Shown here one piece after another: positions 18,151 through 27,675 of a DNA stretch of 64,000 nucleotides (position 1 is its first letter; each line of letters begins with the position of its first letter). The position numbers were made by a program, and so were the translations under genes. Source of the DNA: Streptomyces sp. NBC_00224 (GTDB lineage Bacteria > Actinomycetota > Actinomycetes > Streptomycetales > Streptomycetaceae). Location: positions 6,177,501 to 6,241,500 of the forward strand of contig NZ_CP108106.1 of assembly GCF_041435195.1 (NCBI RefSeq), written 5' to 3'. Below the pieces are notes generated by a model that was not told the DNA's origin, did no database searches, and saw nothing but the letters and a program-made list of their open reading frames with translations.

Positions 18151-21100
18151 CTACCCCTCCGAAGACTTGCCACTCGAACGGGTTCCGCCGGCCGCCGCGC
18201 CCGCCTTGGCGGCCTCCTTACCGCCGGAGGACGGTGTCTCGAAAGATTCCAACGCCTCAAGTACGTCCTGGACACGGGAGATCTCGGCATTGATGTCCGC
18301 GCGGCGCCGGACCAGCACGTCCAGTTCGTGCTTGCCCTCGTCGACCGTGCGCCGGGCCTCCGCCGCCGCTTCGTCGCGCAGCTTCGTCGCCTCGCGGATC
18401 AGCTCGGCCTTCTTGGTCTCCGCCTCCTTGAGCAGCGCCTCGGCCTTCTTCACGGCCGCGATACGCACCTTGCTCGCCTCGGAGTTGGCGTCCGAAAGAA
18501 GCTCCTTGGCCTTCGTCTCGGCCTGCGTCGTCTGCTCGGTGGCGGCCGTGACCAGCTTGTCGACGCGCTCGCCCGCCGTCTTCATCTGCTCGGCGCTCTC
18601 CCGCCGGGCCCGCTCGTGCAGTTCCTCGATCTCCGACTCGGTCCGCGCGCGCACCTCCTCGGTGCGCTCCCTTATGGCCGTCGCGTCCGCGCGCGCCCCG
18701 GCCAGCAGCTCGTCCGCGTCCGTACGGGACTTCTCCACCAGGGAGTTGCCGTCCACGGTCGCCTCGGCGACGATCCGCTCGGCCTCCTTGCGGGCCGCGC
18801 CGACCATCGTGTCGGCCTGCTCCTCGGCCAGTGTGGCCGCGAGCAGCGCCTCCTCCTGGGCCTTGGCGATGAGCTGGTCCGCCTGCTCGGCCGCGTCCGA
18901 ACGGCGCTTGGCCGCCGCCGTACGCGTCTCGTCGAGCAGCCGGTCGGACTCCTCGCGGGCCTCGGTACGGGTCTTCTCGGCGGCCTCCTCGGCCCGGGCA
19001 CGGCTCTTCTCGGCTTCCGCGCGGATCCGCGTCGAGGCCTGCTGGGCGGAGCCCACGGTCTCGGCGGCCTCGGCGCGCAGCCGCTCCGCCTCCCCGTTCG
19101 CCTCGGTGAGCACCCGCTCGGCCTCGCTGCTCGCCTCGGCGATGAGCTGGTCCGCCTGCTCGGCCGCGTCCGAACGGCGCTTGTCGGCGGCCTGGCGGGC
19201 CTCGTCGAGCAGCCGCTCGGACTCCGTACGCGCCTCGGTGAGGATCTGCTCGCCCTGCTCGCGGGCGTCCGCGACCGTCTGCTCGGCCTCGGCGGCCGCG
19301 GCGCTCAGGACCGAACTCGCGTCCGCGCGCGCCTCGGTGGTGACGAGCTCCGCGTACGTGTCGGCCTCGGACGTGGTGCGCTCGGCGTGGGCGGTGGCCT
19401 CCGCGAGCAGCCGGTCGTGCTCCGACTGGCCCTCGTCGTGCAGCTGCTGAGCCTGAGCCACCAGCCGCTCGGCCGTGGCCGTCGACTCGGCGGCGAGCCG
19501 CTCGGCCTCCGCGGTCGCCTCGGTGACCAGGCGGTCGGCCTGGCTCGCGGCGTCGTTCCGGATGCGGTTGGCGTCCTCGCGGGCGTCCGCCCGGGTGCGC
19601 GAGGCGTCCTGCTCGGACGAGGCCAGCGCGTCGGAGGCCTCGGTGCGCATCCGCTGCGCGTACTCCGACGCGTCCGAACGCGCCTTGTCCGCCTCGGCGA
19701 TGGCGTCCGCGACGGTCCGCTCGGCCAGCTCCCTGGCGGCCTCCGACTCCTCCTGCGCCCGGGTGCGGATGCGCTGGGCGTCCTCCGCGGCGCGCTCGCG
19801 CTCGGAGTGCGCGTCGGCGCGGAGCCGGTCCGCCTCCTCCTGCGCCTCCGTCTTCGTACGCTCCGCCACGTGCTCGGCCGTCGAGCGCAGCCCGGAGATC
19901 TCCTGCTCGGCCTCCTCGCGCAGCCCCGACACCGAGTCCCGCACCTGCTGGGCGGTCTGCTCGGCGGCCGCCACCAGCTCGGTGGCGCGCCGGTCGGCCT
20001 CCTCGCCGAGCCGCTGCGCCTCGGCCTGCGCCTCCTCCACCCGCTTGCGGGCGGAGGCCAGCAGCTCCTCGCTCTGCTCGCGGGCCTGCGCCCGCTCCGA
20101 ACCGGCCTCGGTACGCGCCGAGTCCAGCGTCTCCTCCGCCTCGCGGCGCCGGCGCGCGGCCTCCTCCTGGGCGGCGGCGAGCGCCTCGGCGGCCTCGGCG
20201 CCCACCCGCTCGGCGGCGGCCGCGGCCTCCGCGCGCATCCGGTCGGCGGTGTCCTGCGCCTCGGACTTGAGGCGCTCGGCCTCCGCGGCCGCCTCGGACC
20301 GCAGCCGTACGGCCGCGCCCTCCGCCTCGGCGCGGGCGGTCGAGGAGTCGGCGGCCGCCTCGGTGCGCAGCCGCTCGGCCTCCTGCTCGGCCTGCGCCTG
20401 GAGCGTACGGACGCGCTCGGCGGCCTCCGTACGGAGCCGCTCGGTCTCCTCGCCGGCCTCGCGCCGGATCCGCTCGCTCTCGCCGCGCGCCTCGGTCAGC
20501 GCCTGCTCGGCGGAGGCGTGCCGCTGCTCGGCCTCGGTGTGCAGCCGCGTCAACTCGTCGGCGGCGTCCGCCTGGCGGGCGGCGACGGCCCGCTCGGTCT
20601 CCGCGCGCAGCTTGGCGGAAGCCTGCTCGGCGGCCGTCCTGACCGCCTCGGCCTGCTCCTCGGCCTCCGCGCGCAGCCGCTCGGCCTCGGCCCGGGTGCG
20701 CTCCAGGGTCTCCTCGGCCTGCTTGCGCAGCGTCGTCGCGCGCTCCATGGCCTCGCCGCGGACCCGCTCCGACTCCGCCCCGGCGGAGGTGCGCAGCTCC
20801 TCCGCGTCGGACTTCGCCTTGGTCAGCAGCTCCTCGGCGGTCCTGGCCGCCTCCTCGATCTGCTGGACGCCCTCGCGGCGGGCCTCGCCGCGGATGCGCT
20901 CGCCCTCGGCGACCGCCTCGGCCCGCAGCTGCTCGGCCTCGCCGCGCAGCCTGCGCGCCTCCTCCTGCAGCTCGACCGTCTTGGCCCGGTACTCCTTGGT
21001 GTCGTCCTTCGCCGCGCCCTTGAGCTCGTCGGCTCGCTCCTCGGCCTGCGAGCGCAGCCGGTCCGCCTCGGCGTCCGCCTCGCGGCGGATCCGCTCGGCC

Positions 21101-22278
21101 TCCTCGGACGCCTTGCGGGTGGTCTCCTGGGCGTCCGCGGACGCCTTGGTGAGCACCTCCTCGGCGGCCCGGGCGGCCTTGGCGAGCTGGGCGGCGGTGT
21201 CCTCGGCCGCGCTGGTACGAGCCTTCTCGGCGGCCTCGGAGACCAGCCCCTCGGCCTTGGCGCGCGCGTCGGCGAGCGCCTGCTCGGCCTCCGACTTGAG
21301 CGCCTCGGAGTCCTTGGTCGCCTCGGCGACGAGCCGGGCGATCTCGGTCCTGGCGGTACGGGTGCGCTGCTCGTTGGCGGACTCGGCGCCCGCGAGCTGC
21401 TTGGCCGCCGACTCCTTCGCCTCGGCCAGCACCTTCTCGGCCTCGGCGCGCGCCTCGCGCAGCGCCGACTCGGCCTCCTGCATCCGCTGCTCGGCGGTCC
21501 GGCTCAGCTCGGCCGCCTGCTGGCGCGCCTGGTCGGACTCGGCGGTGGTGGACGAGCGCAGCTGCTCGGCGTGGGAGGTGGCCTCCTGGGCCTGCGTGGA
21601 GGCGGCGTTGAGGAGCCGCTCGGCGTCCTTGCGGGCGCGCAGCAAGGTCGCTTCGGCTTCCGTACGGGCCGACTCGGCCTCGGAGCCGAGCCGTTGCCTG
21701 GTCTCCTCGGCGACCCGGGCGGCCTCCGCGCGGGCGGCGGCCAGCGCCGCCTCGCTCTCGGCGCGCGACTCTTCGAGCAGGCGCCGGGCCTGCGCCTCGG
21801 TCCTCGCCCGCAGCTGCTCGGCCCACGCCACGTTCTCGTTGACGTGCGACTCGACGGTCGCACGCCGCTCGGCCAGCTCCTGGTCGAGCCGCTGGCGGCG
21901 GGTGACCGCCTCCGTGTGCAGCTCGGCCTGGAGCCGGGCCTGGTGCTCGGCGTGCTCCTGGAGGATGCGCTGGGTCTGGGCACGGGCGTCGCGCAGCTCG
22001 CGCTCGGCGTCCGTGCGCAGCTGTTCGGCCTGCATCTGCGCGTTGCGCAGCAGCTGTTCGGCCTGGTAGCCGATGTCCGCGGCATCGTAGGCAGGGCGCG
22101 TCGCGAGGTTGCGGCGCGCCTCGTGCAGCTTGGCGCGCAGCACCTCGACCTGGTAGCCGAGGTCCTCGGCGTGCTGGACGGCCTTCTCCCGCTCGGTCTT
22201 CAGCCGGTCCATCTCGGCCTCGAACCGCGAGAGGTGGTCGTCAGGCCGGTGGCTGTCCTGGCGTTCGTAGCCCCGCAC
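18151..22278 (-). CDS. scy: Polarity scaffold protein Scy, giant coiled coil
   Basis: Organises the tip-located multiprotein assembly that sets polar growth and branching, with DivIVA and FilP. 1375 aa; the S. coelicolor protein is about 1326 aa, so this one is slightly longer. The N-terminal 40 residues or so (RQDSHRPDDHLSRFEAEMDRLK) lead into a short canonical coiled coil. The remaining 1200 residues or more are Ala/Glu/Arg-rich repeats of the long-period type described for Scy, with few Pro or aromatic residues. A 46-bp exact duplication lies within the coding sequence. The ATG at 22278 is followed by an intergenic region of 169 bp. Confidence 0.95.
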   Translation of the reverse strand: MRGYERQDSHRPDDHLSRFEAEMDRLKTEREKAVQHAEDLGYQVEVLRAKLHEARRNLATRPAYDAADIGYQAEQLLRNAQMQAEQLRTDAERELRDARAQTQRILQEHAEHQARLQAELHTEAVTRRQRLDQELAERRATVESHVNENVAWAEQLRARTEAQARRLLEESRAESEAALAAARAEAARVAEETRQRLGSEAESARTEAEATLLRARKDAERLLNAASTQAQEATSHAEQLRSSTTAESDQARQQAAELSRTAEQRMQEAESALREARAEAEKVLAEAKESAAKQLAGAESANEQRTRTARTEIARLVAEATKDSEALKSEAEQALADARAKAEGLVSEAAEKARTSAAEDTAAQLAKAARAAEEVLTKASADAQETTRKASEEAERIRREADAEADRLRSQAEERADELKGAAKDDTKEYRAKTVELQEEARRLRGEAEQLRAEAVAEGERIRGEARREGVQQIEEAARTAEELLTKAKSDAEELRTSAGAESERVRGEAMERATTLRKQAEETLERTRAEAERLRAEAEEQAEAVRTAAEQASAKLRAETERAVAARQADAADELTRLHTEAEQRHASAEQALTEARGESERIRREAGEETERLRTEAAERVRTLQAQAEQEAERLRTEAAADSSTARAEAEGAAVRLRSEAAAEAERLKSEAQDTADRMRAEAAAAAERVGAEAAEALAAAQEEAARRRREAEETLDSARTEAGSERAQAREQSEELLASARKRVEEAQAEAQRLGEEADRRATELVAAAEQTAQQVRDSVSGLREEAEQEISGLRSTAEHVAERTKTEAQEEADRLRADAHSERERAAEDAQRIRTRAQEESEAARELAERTVADAIAEADKARSDASEYAQRMRTEASDALASSEQDASRTRADAREDANRIRNDAASQADRLVTEATAEAERLAAESTATAERLVAQAQQLHDEGQSEHDRLLAEATAHAERTTSEADTYAELVTTEARADASSVLSAAAAEAEQTVADAREQGEQILTEARTESERLLDEARQAADKRRSDAAEQADQLIAEASSEAERVLTEANGEAERLRAEAAETVGSAQQASTRIRAEAEKSRARAEEAAEKTRTEAREESDRLLDETRTAAAKRRSDAAEQADQLIAKAQEEALLAATLAEEQADTMVGAARKEAERIVAEATVDGNSLVEKSRTDADELLAGARADATAIRERTEEVRARTESEIEELHERARRESAEQMKTAGERVDKLVTAATEQTTQAETKAKELLSDANSEASKVRIAAVKKAEALLKEAETKKAELIREATKLRDEAAAEARRTVDEGKHELDVLVRRRADINAEISRVQDVLEALESFETPSSGGKEAAKAGAAAGGTRSSGKSSEG
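18865..19183 (-). repeat. 46-bp exact direct repeat inside scy, offset 273 bp
   Basis: The same 46 bases occur at 18865-18910 and 19138-19183. The offset is 273 bp, exactly 91 codons. Both encode KRRSDAAEQADQLIA. Flanking codons are also similar. Confidence 0.9.
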
Positions 22279-22447
22279 TGCGCGGTCCCATCCGTCCCCT
22301 GGTCGCGAACACTGCCCGTACGAGCACCGTCCGACGACGGACGGGCCCCCGGTGAATGGTGTCAGATCGACAAGGGGGCGTGGGTCCCAGGCCCCGACCC
22401 GACCCCGGCCCGGAACCGCCCACTGTACCGGCCCCGGAATCCCGGGG
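22279..22447. other. Intergenic region upstream of scy
   Basis: Holds a short inverted repeat, CCGTCC (22327-22332) with GGACGG (22339-22344), about 50-65 bp before the scy start. I could not pick a convincing promoter. No gene is seen. Confidence 0.4.
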
Positions 22448-22876
22448 TCAGTGCTCGGCTGCCGAGGTGACCAGTTCGGTCAGTACGCCGTGGCAGTCCT
22501 TGGGATGCAGGAACGTGATGCGGGACCCCATCGAGCCGGTGCGGGGCTCGTCGTAGAGGACCCGGACGCCCTTGCCGCGGATGGCCTCGGCGTCCCCGTC
22601 GACGTCGGCGGTGCCGAAGGCGATGTGGTGGACGCCCTCGCCGTTCTTGGCCAGCCACTTCCCGACCGCGGAGTCCTCGCGGGTGGGCTCCAGGAGCTGG
22701 AGGTAGGAGGCGCCGCCGTCCGAAGTACCGTTGATCTTGAGCATGGCCTCCCGTACGCCCTGCTCCTCGTTGATCTCGGAGTGGAACACCTCGAATCCGT
22801 ACGTAGCACGATAGAACTCGACGGTCTTGTCGAGGTCGAAACAGGCGATCCCGATGTGGTCGATGCGCGTCAGCAT
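22448..22876 (-). CDS. mce: Methylmalonyl-CoA epimerase
   Basis: Interconverts (2R)- and (2S)-methylmalonyl-CoA, linking the B12 mutase to propionyl-CoA carboxylase and polyketide extender supply. 142 aa, normal length. VOC-fold signatures: DHIGIACFDLDKTVEFYRATYGFE at the N-terminus (metal His), YLQLLEP, GVHHIAFGTADVD (second His) and ITFLHPKDCHGVLTELV (metal Glu). It is divergent from the thiolase gene with 138 bp between starts, so the two may share regulation. Confidence 0.95.
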   Translation of the reverse strand: MLTRIDHIGIACFDLDKTVEFYRATYGFEVFHSEINEEQGVREAMLKINGTSDGGASYLQLLEPTREDSAVGKWLAKNGEGVHHIAFGTADVDGDAEAIRGKGVRVLYDEPRTGSMGSRITFLHPKDCHGVLTELVTSAAEH

Positions 22877-23014
22877 GGGACCAGTGCAGCGCGCCGGAGG
22901 TGGTTACGCAACGTGCGCGCGATCACACCGGCTGGCCGGTGACGCCGCCGGTACCGCTCAGTACATTTCCAGTAAACCCTCGTTCACTTCTCACCTCCCA
23001 AGGGGCTGTGCCTC

Positions 23015-24217
23015 ATGTCTGGAACGACCGGTACCACTTCAGTGATCGTCGCGGGCGCCCGCACGCCCATGGGCCGACTGCTCGGCTCCCTCAAGTCCTT
23101 CTCGGGCGCCGACCTCGGCGGCGTCGCCATCAAGGCCGCGCTCGACCGGGCCGGCATCGGCGGCGACCAGGTCCAGTACGTGATCATGGGCCAGGTGCTC
23201 CAGGCCGGCGCGGGCCAGATCCCGGCCCGCCAGGCGGCCGTCAAGGCCGGCATCCCGATGAGCGTGCCCGCGCTCACGATCAACAAGGTCTGTCTCTCGG
23301 GCCTCGACGCGATCGCGCTCGCCGACCAGCTGATCCGCGCCGGCGAGTTCGACGTGGTGGTGGCCGGCGGCCAGGAGTCGATGACCAACGCCCCGCACCT
23401 GCTGCCGAAGTCCCGCGAGGGCTACAAGTACGGCGCGATCGAGATGCTCGACGCGATGGCGTACGACGGTCTGACCGACGCCTTCGAGAACATCGCCATG
23501 GGCGAGTCCACCGAGAAGCACAACGCCCGCCTCGGCATCGAGCGCGCCCCGCAGGACGAGATCGCGGCGCTGTCCCACCAGCGCGCCGCCGCCGCCCAGA
23601 AGAACGGGCTCTTCGAGGCCGAGATCACCCCGGTCGAGATCCCGCAGCGCAAGGGCGAGCCGGTGATCTTCGCCAAGGACGAGGGCATCCGCGCGGAGAC
23701 GACCGCCGAGTCCCTCGGCAAGCTGCGCCCGGCCTTCGCCAAGGACGGCACGATCACGGCCGGCACCTCCTCGCAGATCTCGGACGGCGCGGCCGCGGTC
23801 GTGGTCATGTCCAAGGCGAAGGCCGAGGAGCTGGGCCTGGAGTGGATCGCGGAGATCGGCGCCCACGGCAACGTGGCGGGCCCCGACAACTCCCTCCAGT
23901 CGCAGCCGTCCAATGCCATCAAGCACGCCCTGGGCAAGGAGGGCCTGGAGGTCTCGGACCTCGACCTCATCGAGATCAACGAGGCGTTCGCGGCGGTCGC
24001 GGTCCAGTCAATGAAGGACCTCGGGGTCACCCCGGAAAAGGTGAACGTCAACGGCGGCGCGATCGCCCTTGGCCACCCCATCGGCATGTCGGGCGCGCGC
24101 GTGGTGCTCCACCTGGCCCTTGAGCTCAAGCGGCGTGGCGGCGGTACGGGTGCGGCGGCGCTGTGCGGCGGCGGCGGCCAGGGCGACGCCCTGATCATCA
24201 AGGTCCCGGGCAAGTAG
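23015..24217 (+). CDS. Acetyl-CoA C-acetyltransferase (thiolase)
   Basis: Condenses two acetyl-CoA to acetoacetyl-CoA or cleaves it. 400 aa. Catalytic residues: the nucleophilic Cys in [12 protein letters not shown] (most thiolases have CGSG or CASG; Leu here is a variant), His in [12 protein letters not shown] and the C-terminal Cys in [11 protein letters not shown]. Acetoacetyl-CoA could be reduced by the hydroxybutyryl-CoA dehydrogenase at 5.6 kb. It is followed at 60 bp by meaB on the same strand, probably an operon. Confidence 0.95.
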   Translation: MSGTTGTTSVIVAGARTPMGRLLGSLKSFSGADLGGVAIKAALDRAGIGGDQVQYVIMGQVLQAGAGQIPARQAAVKAGIPMSVPALTINKVCLSGLDAIALADQLIRAGEFDVVVAGGQESMTNAPHLLPKSREGYKYGAIEMLDAMAYDGLTDAFENIAMGESTEKHNARLGIERAPQDEIAALSHQRAAAAQKNGLFEAEITPVEIPQRKGEPVIFAKDEGIRAETTAESLGKLRPAFAKDGTITAGTSSQISDGAAAVVVMSKAKAEELGLEWIAEIGAHGNVAGPDNSLQSQPSNAIKHALGKEGLEVSDLDLIEINEAFAAVAVQSMKDLGVTPEKVNVNGGAIALGHPIGMSGARVVLHLALELKRRGGGTGAAALCGGGGQGDALIIKVPGK

Positions 24218-24277
24218 GCGCTGTTCCCGGCGGTACGTACGCACTGATCACTGGTCACTGAACCGAACGGAGCGGCA

Positions 24278-25234
24278 ATGGTGGACGTCCCCGAACTGGT
24301 GGCACAGGCGAGGGAGGGCCGGCCGCGCGCCGTTGCCCGGCTGATCTCGCTGGTCGAGGGGGCGTCCCCGCAACTGCGCGAGGTGATGGCGCAGTTGGCT
24401 CCGCTGACGGGCGGGGCGTACGTGGTGGGCCTCACGGGCTCCCCGGGTGTCGGCAAGTCGACATCGACGTCGGCGCTGGTGACGGCGTACCGGCGGGCCG
24501 GGAAGCGGGTCGGGGTCCTTGCCGTCGACCCCTCCTCGCCGTTCTCCGGGGGCGCCCTGCTGGGCGACCGGGTCCGTATGTCGGACCACGCCTCCGACCC
24601 CGGCGTCTACATCCGCTCGATGGCCACCCGGGGGCACCTGGGCGGCCTCGCCTGGTCGGCTCCGCAGGCGATCCGCGTCCTGGACGCGGCGGGCTGCGAG
24701 GTGATCCTGGTGGAGACGGTCGGCGTCGGCCAGTCCGAGGTCGAGATCGCCTCCCAGGCGGACACCTCGGTGGTCCTGCTCGCCCCCGGCATGGGCGACG
24801 GCATCCAGGCGGCGAAGGCGGGAATCCTGGAGATCGGCGACGTATACGTCGTCAACAAGGCGGACCGCGACGGCGCGGACGCGACCGCCCGCGAGCTCAA
24901 CCACATGCTGGGGCTCGGCGAGGCGCGCGGTGCGGGTGACTGGCGCCCGCCCATCGTCAAGACGGTGGCGGCCCGGTCCGAGGGCATCGACGAACTCGTG
25001 GAGGCGCTGGAGAAGCACCACGCGTGGATGGCGGAGCGGGGGGTGCTGGGGGAGCGGCGGCTGGCTCGCGCGGCGCGGGAGGTCGAGACGATCGCGGTCA
25101 CGGCCCTGCGCGAACGCATCGGCGACCTCCACGGCGACCGCCGCCTGGACGCGCTGGCGTCCCGCATCATCGGGGGCGAGCTGGACCCGTACGCGGCGGC
25201 GGACGAGCTGGTGGCGGGGCTCACGGGCGAGTAG
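24278..25234 (+). CDS. meaB: Methylmalonyl-CoA mutase-associated GTPase MeaB
   Basis: G-protein chaperone that loads and protects adenosylcobalamin-dependent acyl-CoA mutases. 318 aa. Walker A GSPGVGKST, switch regions around VRMSDHASDPGVYIRSMATRGHLGGL, Walker B ILVETVGVGQSE, base-specificity NKAD, and a C-terminal dimerisation helix region. ACGGAG lies upstream of the ATG. The client is probably the IcmA-type mutase at 35.3 kb or the mutAB products elsewhere. Confidence 0.97.
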   Translation: MVDVPELVAQAREGRPRAVARLISLVEGASPQLREVMAQLAPLTGGAYVVGLTGSPGVGKSTSTSALVTAYRRAGKRVGVLAVDPSSPFSGGALLGDRVRMSDHASDPGVYIRSMATRGHLGGLAWSAPQAIRVLDAAGCEVILVETVGVGQSEVEIASQADTSVVLLAPGMGDGIQAAKAGILEIGDVYVVNKADRDGADATARELNHMLGLGEARGAGDWRPPIVKTVAARSEGIDELVEALEKHHAWMAERGVLGERRLARAAREVETIAVTALRERIGDLHGDRRLDALASRIIGGELDPYAAADELVAGLTGE

Positions 25235-25239
25235 GTGCC

Positions 25240-25590
25240 CGGCGGGTGATCTCCCGGGGGCTGCGTCCCCGGACCCCGTTGCGGGGCTTCGCCCCGGGCC
25301 CCGTGTTCACCCGCGGGTTCGGTGGGGGCTGGTCGCGCAGTTCCCCGCGCCCCTTAGGTAACTCCAGCCTCTCCGGTGTGCGAGAAACGGGGCGCGGGTA
25401 AATCCAGCCCCTCCGGCGTTTGAGGAGCGGGGTCCGGGGCGGAGCCCCGAAGCGGGGTGCAGGGGCCGCAGGCCCCGCAAGCGGGTGCAGGGGCGCAGCC
25501 CCGCCCGGGGGTCCGGGGGCGCAGCCCCCGGGAAACCCACCTCACCCCCCACCCACCCCCGGAGGGTTAAGGGAACGGGCGGGGAGGGGC
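25240..25590. repeat. Composite intergenic repeat, copy 3
   Basis: Fills the convergent gap between meaB and the MarR gene. It repeats the module order of copy 2 (CGCAGTTCCCCGCGCCCC block, TTAGGTAACTCCAGCC, CCTCCGGCGTTTGAGGAGCG, GC-rich hairpins, CCCCGGAGGGTTAAGGGAACG), with extra hairpin units at both ends. No gene was seen. Confidence 0.85.
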
Positions 25591-25596
25591 AAAACC

Positions 25597-26073
25597 TCAG
25601 AGCTTGCCGCGGTGCCCGCGCAGATGCTCCGCCACCGGCGTCAGCGACGCCCGCAGATCCGACAGCGCCTCACTCGACAGCAAGTCGATGAAGTGCTTGC
25701 GCACCGACGCCACATGGTGCGGCGCCACCTTCCCCATCGTCTCCACCCCCGCCTCGGTCAGCACCGCGAACAGCCCCCGCCGGTCGGACTCGCAGTTCTC
25801 CCGGCGGACCAGACCCGCGTTCTCCATCCGCGTGATCTGGTGCGAAAGGCGGCTCTTGGACTGAAGGGTCGCGGCGGCGAGGTCGCTCATACGCAGCCGC
25901 TGCCCCTCGGCCTCCGAGAGGTTGACCAGGATCTCGTAGTCGTTGTTGGTCAGGCCGAACGGCTGCAGGTCCTTTTCCATCTGGTGCGTCAGCATCCTGT
26001 TGACGTCCAGATAGGTACGCCAGGCGCACTGCTCGCTATCGGTCAGCCAGTTGGTGGCCGTCTCGGTCTCCAT
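25597..26073 (-). CDS. MarR-family transcriptional regulator
   Basis: 158 aa. Winged helix-turn-helix: QPFGLTNNDYEILVNLSEAEGQRLRMSDLAAATLQSKSRLSHQITRMENAGLVRRENCESDRRGLFAVLTEAG shows the recognition helix and wing, with flanking dimerisation helices. The ATG at 26073 has no ribosome binding site but has a -10 hexamer 6 nt before it. A 21-bp inverted repeat covers that promoter, so it probably represses itself. The physiological signal is unknown. Confidence 0.92.
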   Translation of the reverse strand: METETATNWLTDSEQCAWRTYLDVNRMLTHQMEKDLQPFGLTNNDYEILVNLSEAEGQRLRMSDLAAATLQSKSRLSHQITRMENAGLVRRENCESDRRGLFAVLTEAGVETMGKVAPHHVASVRKHFIDLLSSEALSDLRASLTPVAEHLRGHRGKL

Positions 26074-26079
26074 ATGTGG

Positions 26080-26100
26080 ATTCTACCTAAGAAGTTGAAT
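26080..26100 (-). promoter_or_regulatory. MarR operator overlapping a leaderless promoter
   Basis: ATTCTAC-CTAAGAA-GTTGAAT is an inverted repeat with 6 of 7 pairs matching. The minus-strand -10 TAGAAT (26080-26085) lies within the left arm and ends 6 nt before the ATG. Repressor binding would block transcription start directly. Confidence 0.55.
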
Positions 26101-26230
26101 TCTGAACGAAGCCTGGGAGTGTGACGCCTCGCACGCACCGGCACAAGGGTGCGTCAGCGGCCCAGCCCAGGTCGTGGTCAGCGCCTGGCAAGGGTGCACG
26201 CGTTCGACGTCACACTCCGCAGACTACCGC

Positions 26231-27028
26231 TCACAGGCCGAAGCGACGCTGGAGGTCTCCGAGCTGGCCGGGAAGACGCGGTGCCGAACCCGCCGCCCCG
26301 CCCGCCCCGGCCGGCACTCCGCCGCCCGGAACGCCCGGCTCCGCGGGTACTTGCCCCGTCATCTGCTCGGCCATCAGCACCTCGGTGGACTGGAGCAGCA
26401 CCGTACCCGCGCCCACGAACTCGAACTGGTGCTCCTCGCCCGACGTCCCCCCGAGCCCCGTCAGTGACCGGATTCCGCCCAGTACGCCCGTCATGTAGCC
26501 GTGATCGTAGTGGTGGCAGGGCGACGGACAGTCCGCCCAGCCCACCAGCGCCTGCGGGTCCACCCGGATCGGCGGCTCCATGAACACCACCGGTCCGTTG
26601 GACGCCGCCACGAACTTCCCGGTTCCGATCAGCGTCAGGAAACCCGGCACGATCGACTGCTTGAGCGCCAGCGTCGGTTGGTAGGCCAGCAGGTTCCCGG
26701 CCCGGATGGTGAGGTTGCCGTCCTCCAGGTCGTACGAGTTGACGTCGAAGGCCCGGTCCGCGAGCAGCATCTTGCCGGAGCCGTCCGCGACCACCCAGTC
26801 GCTCGCGTGCAGCGGCGAGTGGAAGCTGGTGCGCAGCAGCCGGTCGAGGCGACCGTGGCCGATGCCGTTGAACTCGATGCGCCCGTAGTAGGCGATCATC
26901 TTGCCCTTCTGCAGGAACCACTGGCTCGATTTGAGCTCCACGCAGAAGGTGTACTTGTTGACGTTGTCGTCCGCGGGCAGGGAGTGCGGGTCAAAGATCG
27001 ACGGCCCTCCGGGCAGGGGGGTACTCAC
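26231..27028 (-). CDS. AIM24-family protein, third of three in tandem
   Basis: 265 aa from the GTG at 27026-27028, which overlaps the stop of the upstream gene by 4 bp (GTGA). It belongs to the AIM24/TIGR00266-like beta-rich family: repeated short strand segments such as GKMIAYYGRIEF, LTIRAGNLLAYQPTL and EEHQFEFVGAGTVLLQSTEVL. It differs from the two upstream paralogues by a His/Cys-bearing insert (WADCPSPCHHYDHGYM) and a Gly/Pro/Ala-rich C-terminal tail. Cellular role unknown. A longer frame upstream to 27403 is only an overlap with the neighbour. Confidence 0.85.
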   Translation of the reverse strand: MSTPLPGGPSIFDPHSLPADDNVNKYTFCVELKSSQWFLQKGKMIAYYGRIEFNGIGHGRLDRLLRTSFHSPLHASDWVVADGSGKMLLADRAFDVNSYDLEDGNLTIRAGNLLAYQPTLALKQSIVPGFLTLIGTGKFVAASNGPVVFMEPPIRVDPQALVGWADCPSPCHHYDHGYMTGVLGGIRSLTGLGGTSGEEHQFEFVGAGTVLLQSTEVLMAEQMTGQVPAEPGVPGGGVPAGAGGAAGSAPRLPGQLGDLQRRFGL

Positions 27029-27675
27029 AGCTTCTCCTCCGAGGCCTGGACGTACACCGCGCCGTTGCCGGACAGTTCGAGTTGGAAGGCCTCTCCCGAG
27101 CCCCGGCCCACCATGTCCCGCCAGCCCAGCGCCGTGGACAGCTTGTTGCGTACGTCGCCGTGGTGGGCCACGTACGCCTGCGGGTCGACGTGGACCGGGC
27201 GCTGCGGGGTGATCGGCAGCTCGATCACGCCGCCGTGCGCCATCACGGCGACCGCGCCGTGGCCCTTGAGCGTGGTGGTGAACAGGCCCTGGCCCGTCAC
27301 CTGGCCCCGGACCATGCCCATGACGCCGCCCTGCGAGCCCATGAACATCGTGCCCTGCTGGAGGGTGCCGTCGAAGGCGAGCAGCCGGTCCGCCTCCACG
27401 CACAGGGTGTCCCCGCCGAGGTTGATGACCTGGATGTGGTGGCCGCCGTGGCCGAACATCACCGTGCCGCTGCCCTCGACCGTCATCAGCGGCGTCGCCT
27501 CGTTGGCCACCCGCCGGCCGATCATCGACATCAGCCCGCCCTGGCCGCCCTGCATGTTGGGCGTGAACGACACCTCGCCCTTGTACGCGAGCATCGCGCC
27601 GCGCTGGCTGAACATCTTCTGGCCGGGGGCCACCGTGGCCTCGACCATCTTGGAGTTGATCTCGCGGAAGGGCAT
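27025..27675 (-). CDS. AIM24-family protein, second of three in tandem
   Basis: 216 aa. N-terminal MPFREINSKMVEATVAPGQKMFSQRGAMLAYKGEVSF, then Gly-rich strand repeats and a C-terminal SGEAFQLELSGNGAVYVQASEEKL, the same closing motif as the first paralogue. The beta-barrel-like fold of this family has no known enzymatic residues. The ATG overlaps the stop of the first gene (ATGA). Confidence 0.88.
   Translation of the reverse strand: MPFREINSKMVEATVAPGQKMFSQRGAMLAYKGEVSFTPNMQGGQGGLMSMIGRRVANEATPLMTVEGSGTVMFGHGGHHIQVINLGGDTLCVEADRLLAFDGTLQQGTMFMGSQGGVMGMVRGQVTGQGLFTTTLKGHGAVAVMAHGGVIELPITPQRPVHVDPQAYVAHHGDVRNKLSTALGWRDMVGRGSGEAFQLELSGNGAVYVQASEEKL

Noticed and set aside
18097..22470. A 1457-codon open frame on the plus strand opposite scy
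   Set aside because: It is the complement of a strongly biased, repetitive coding sequence. Its Leu/Gly/Arg-rich translation has no domain and it vanishes outside scy.
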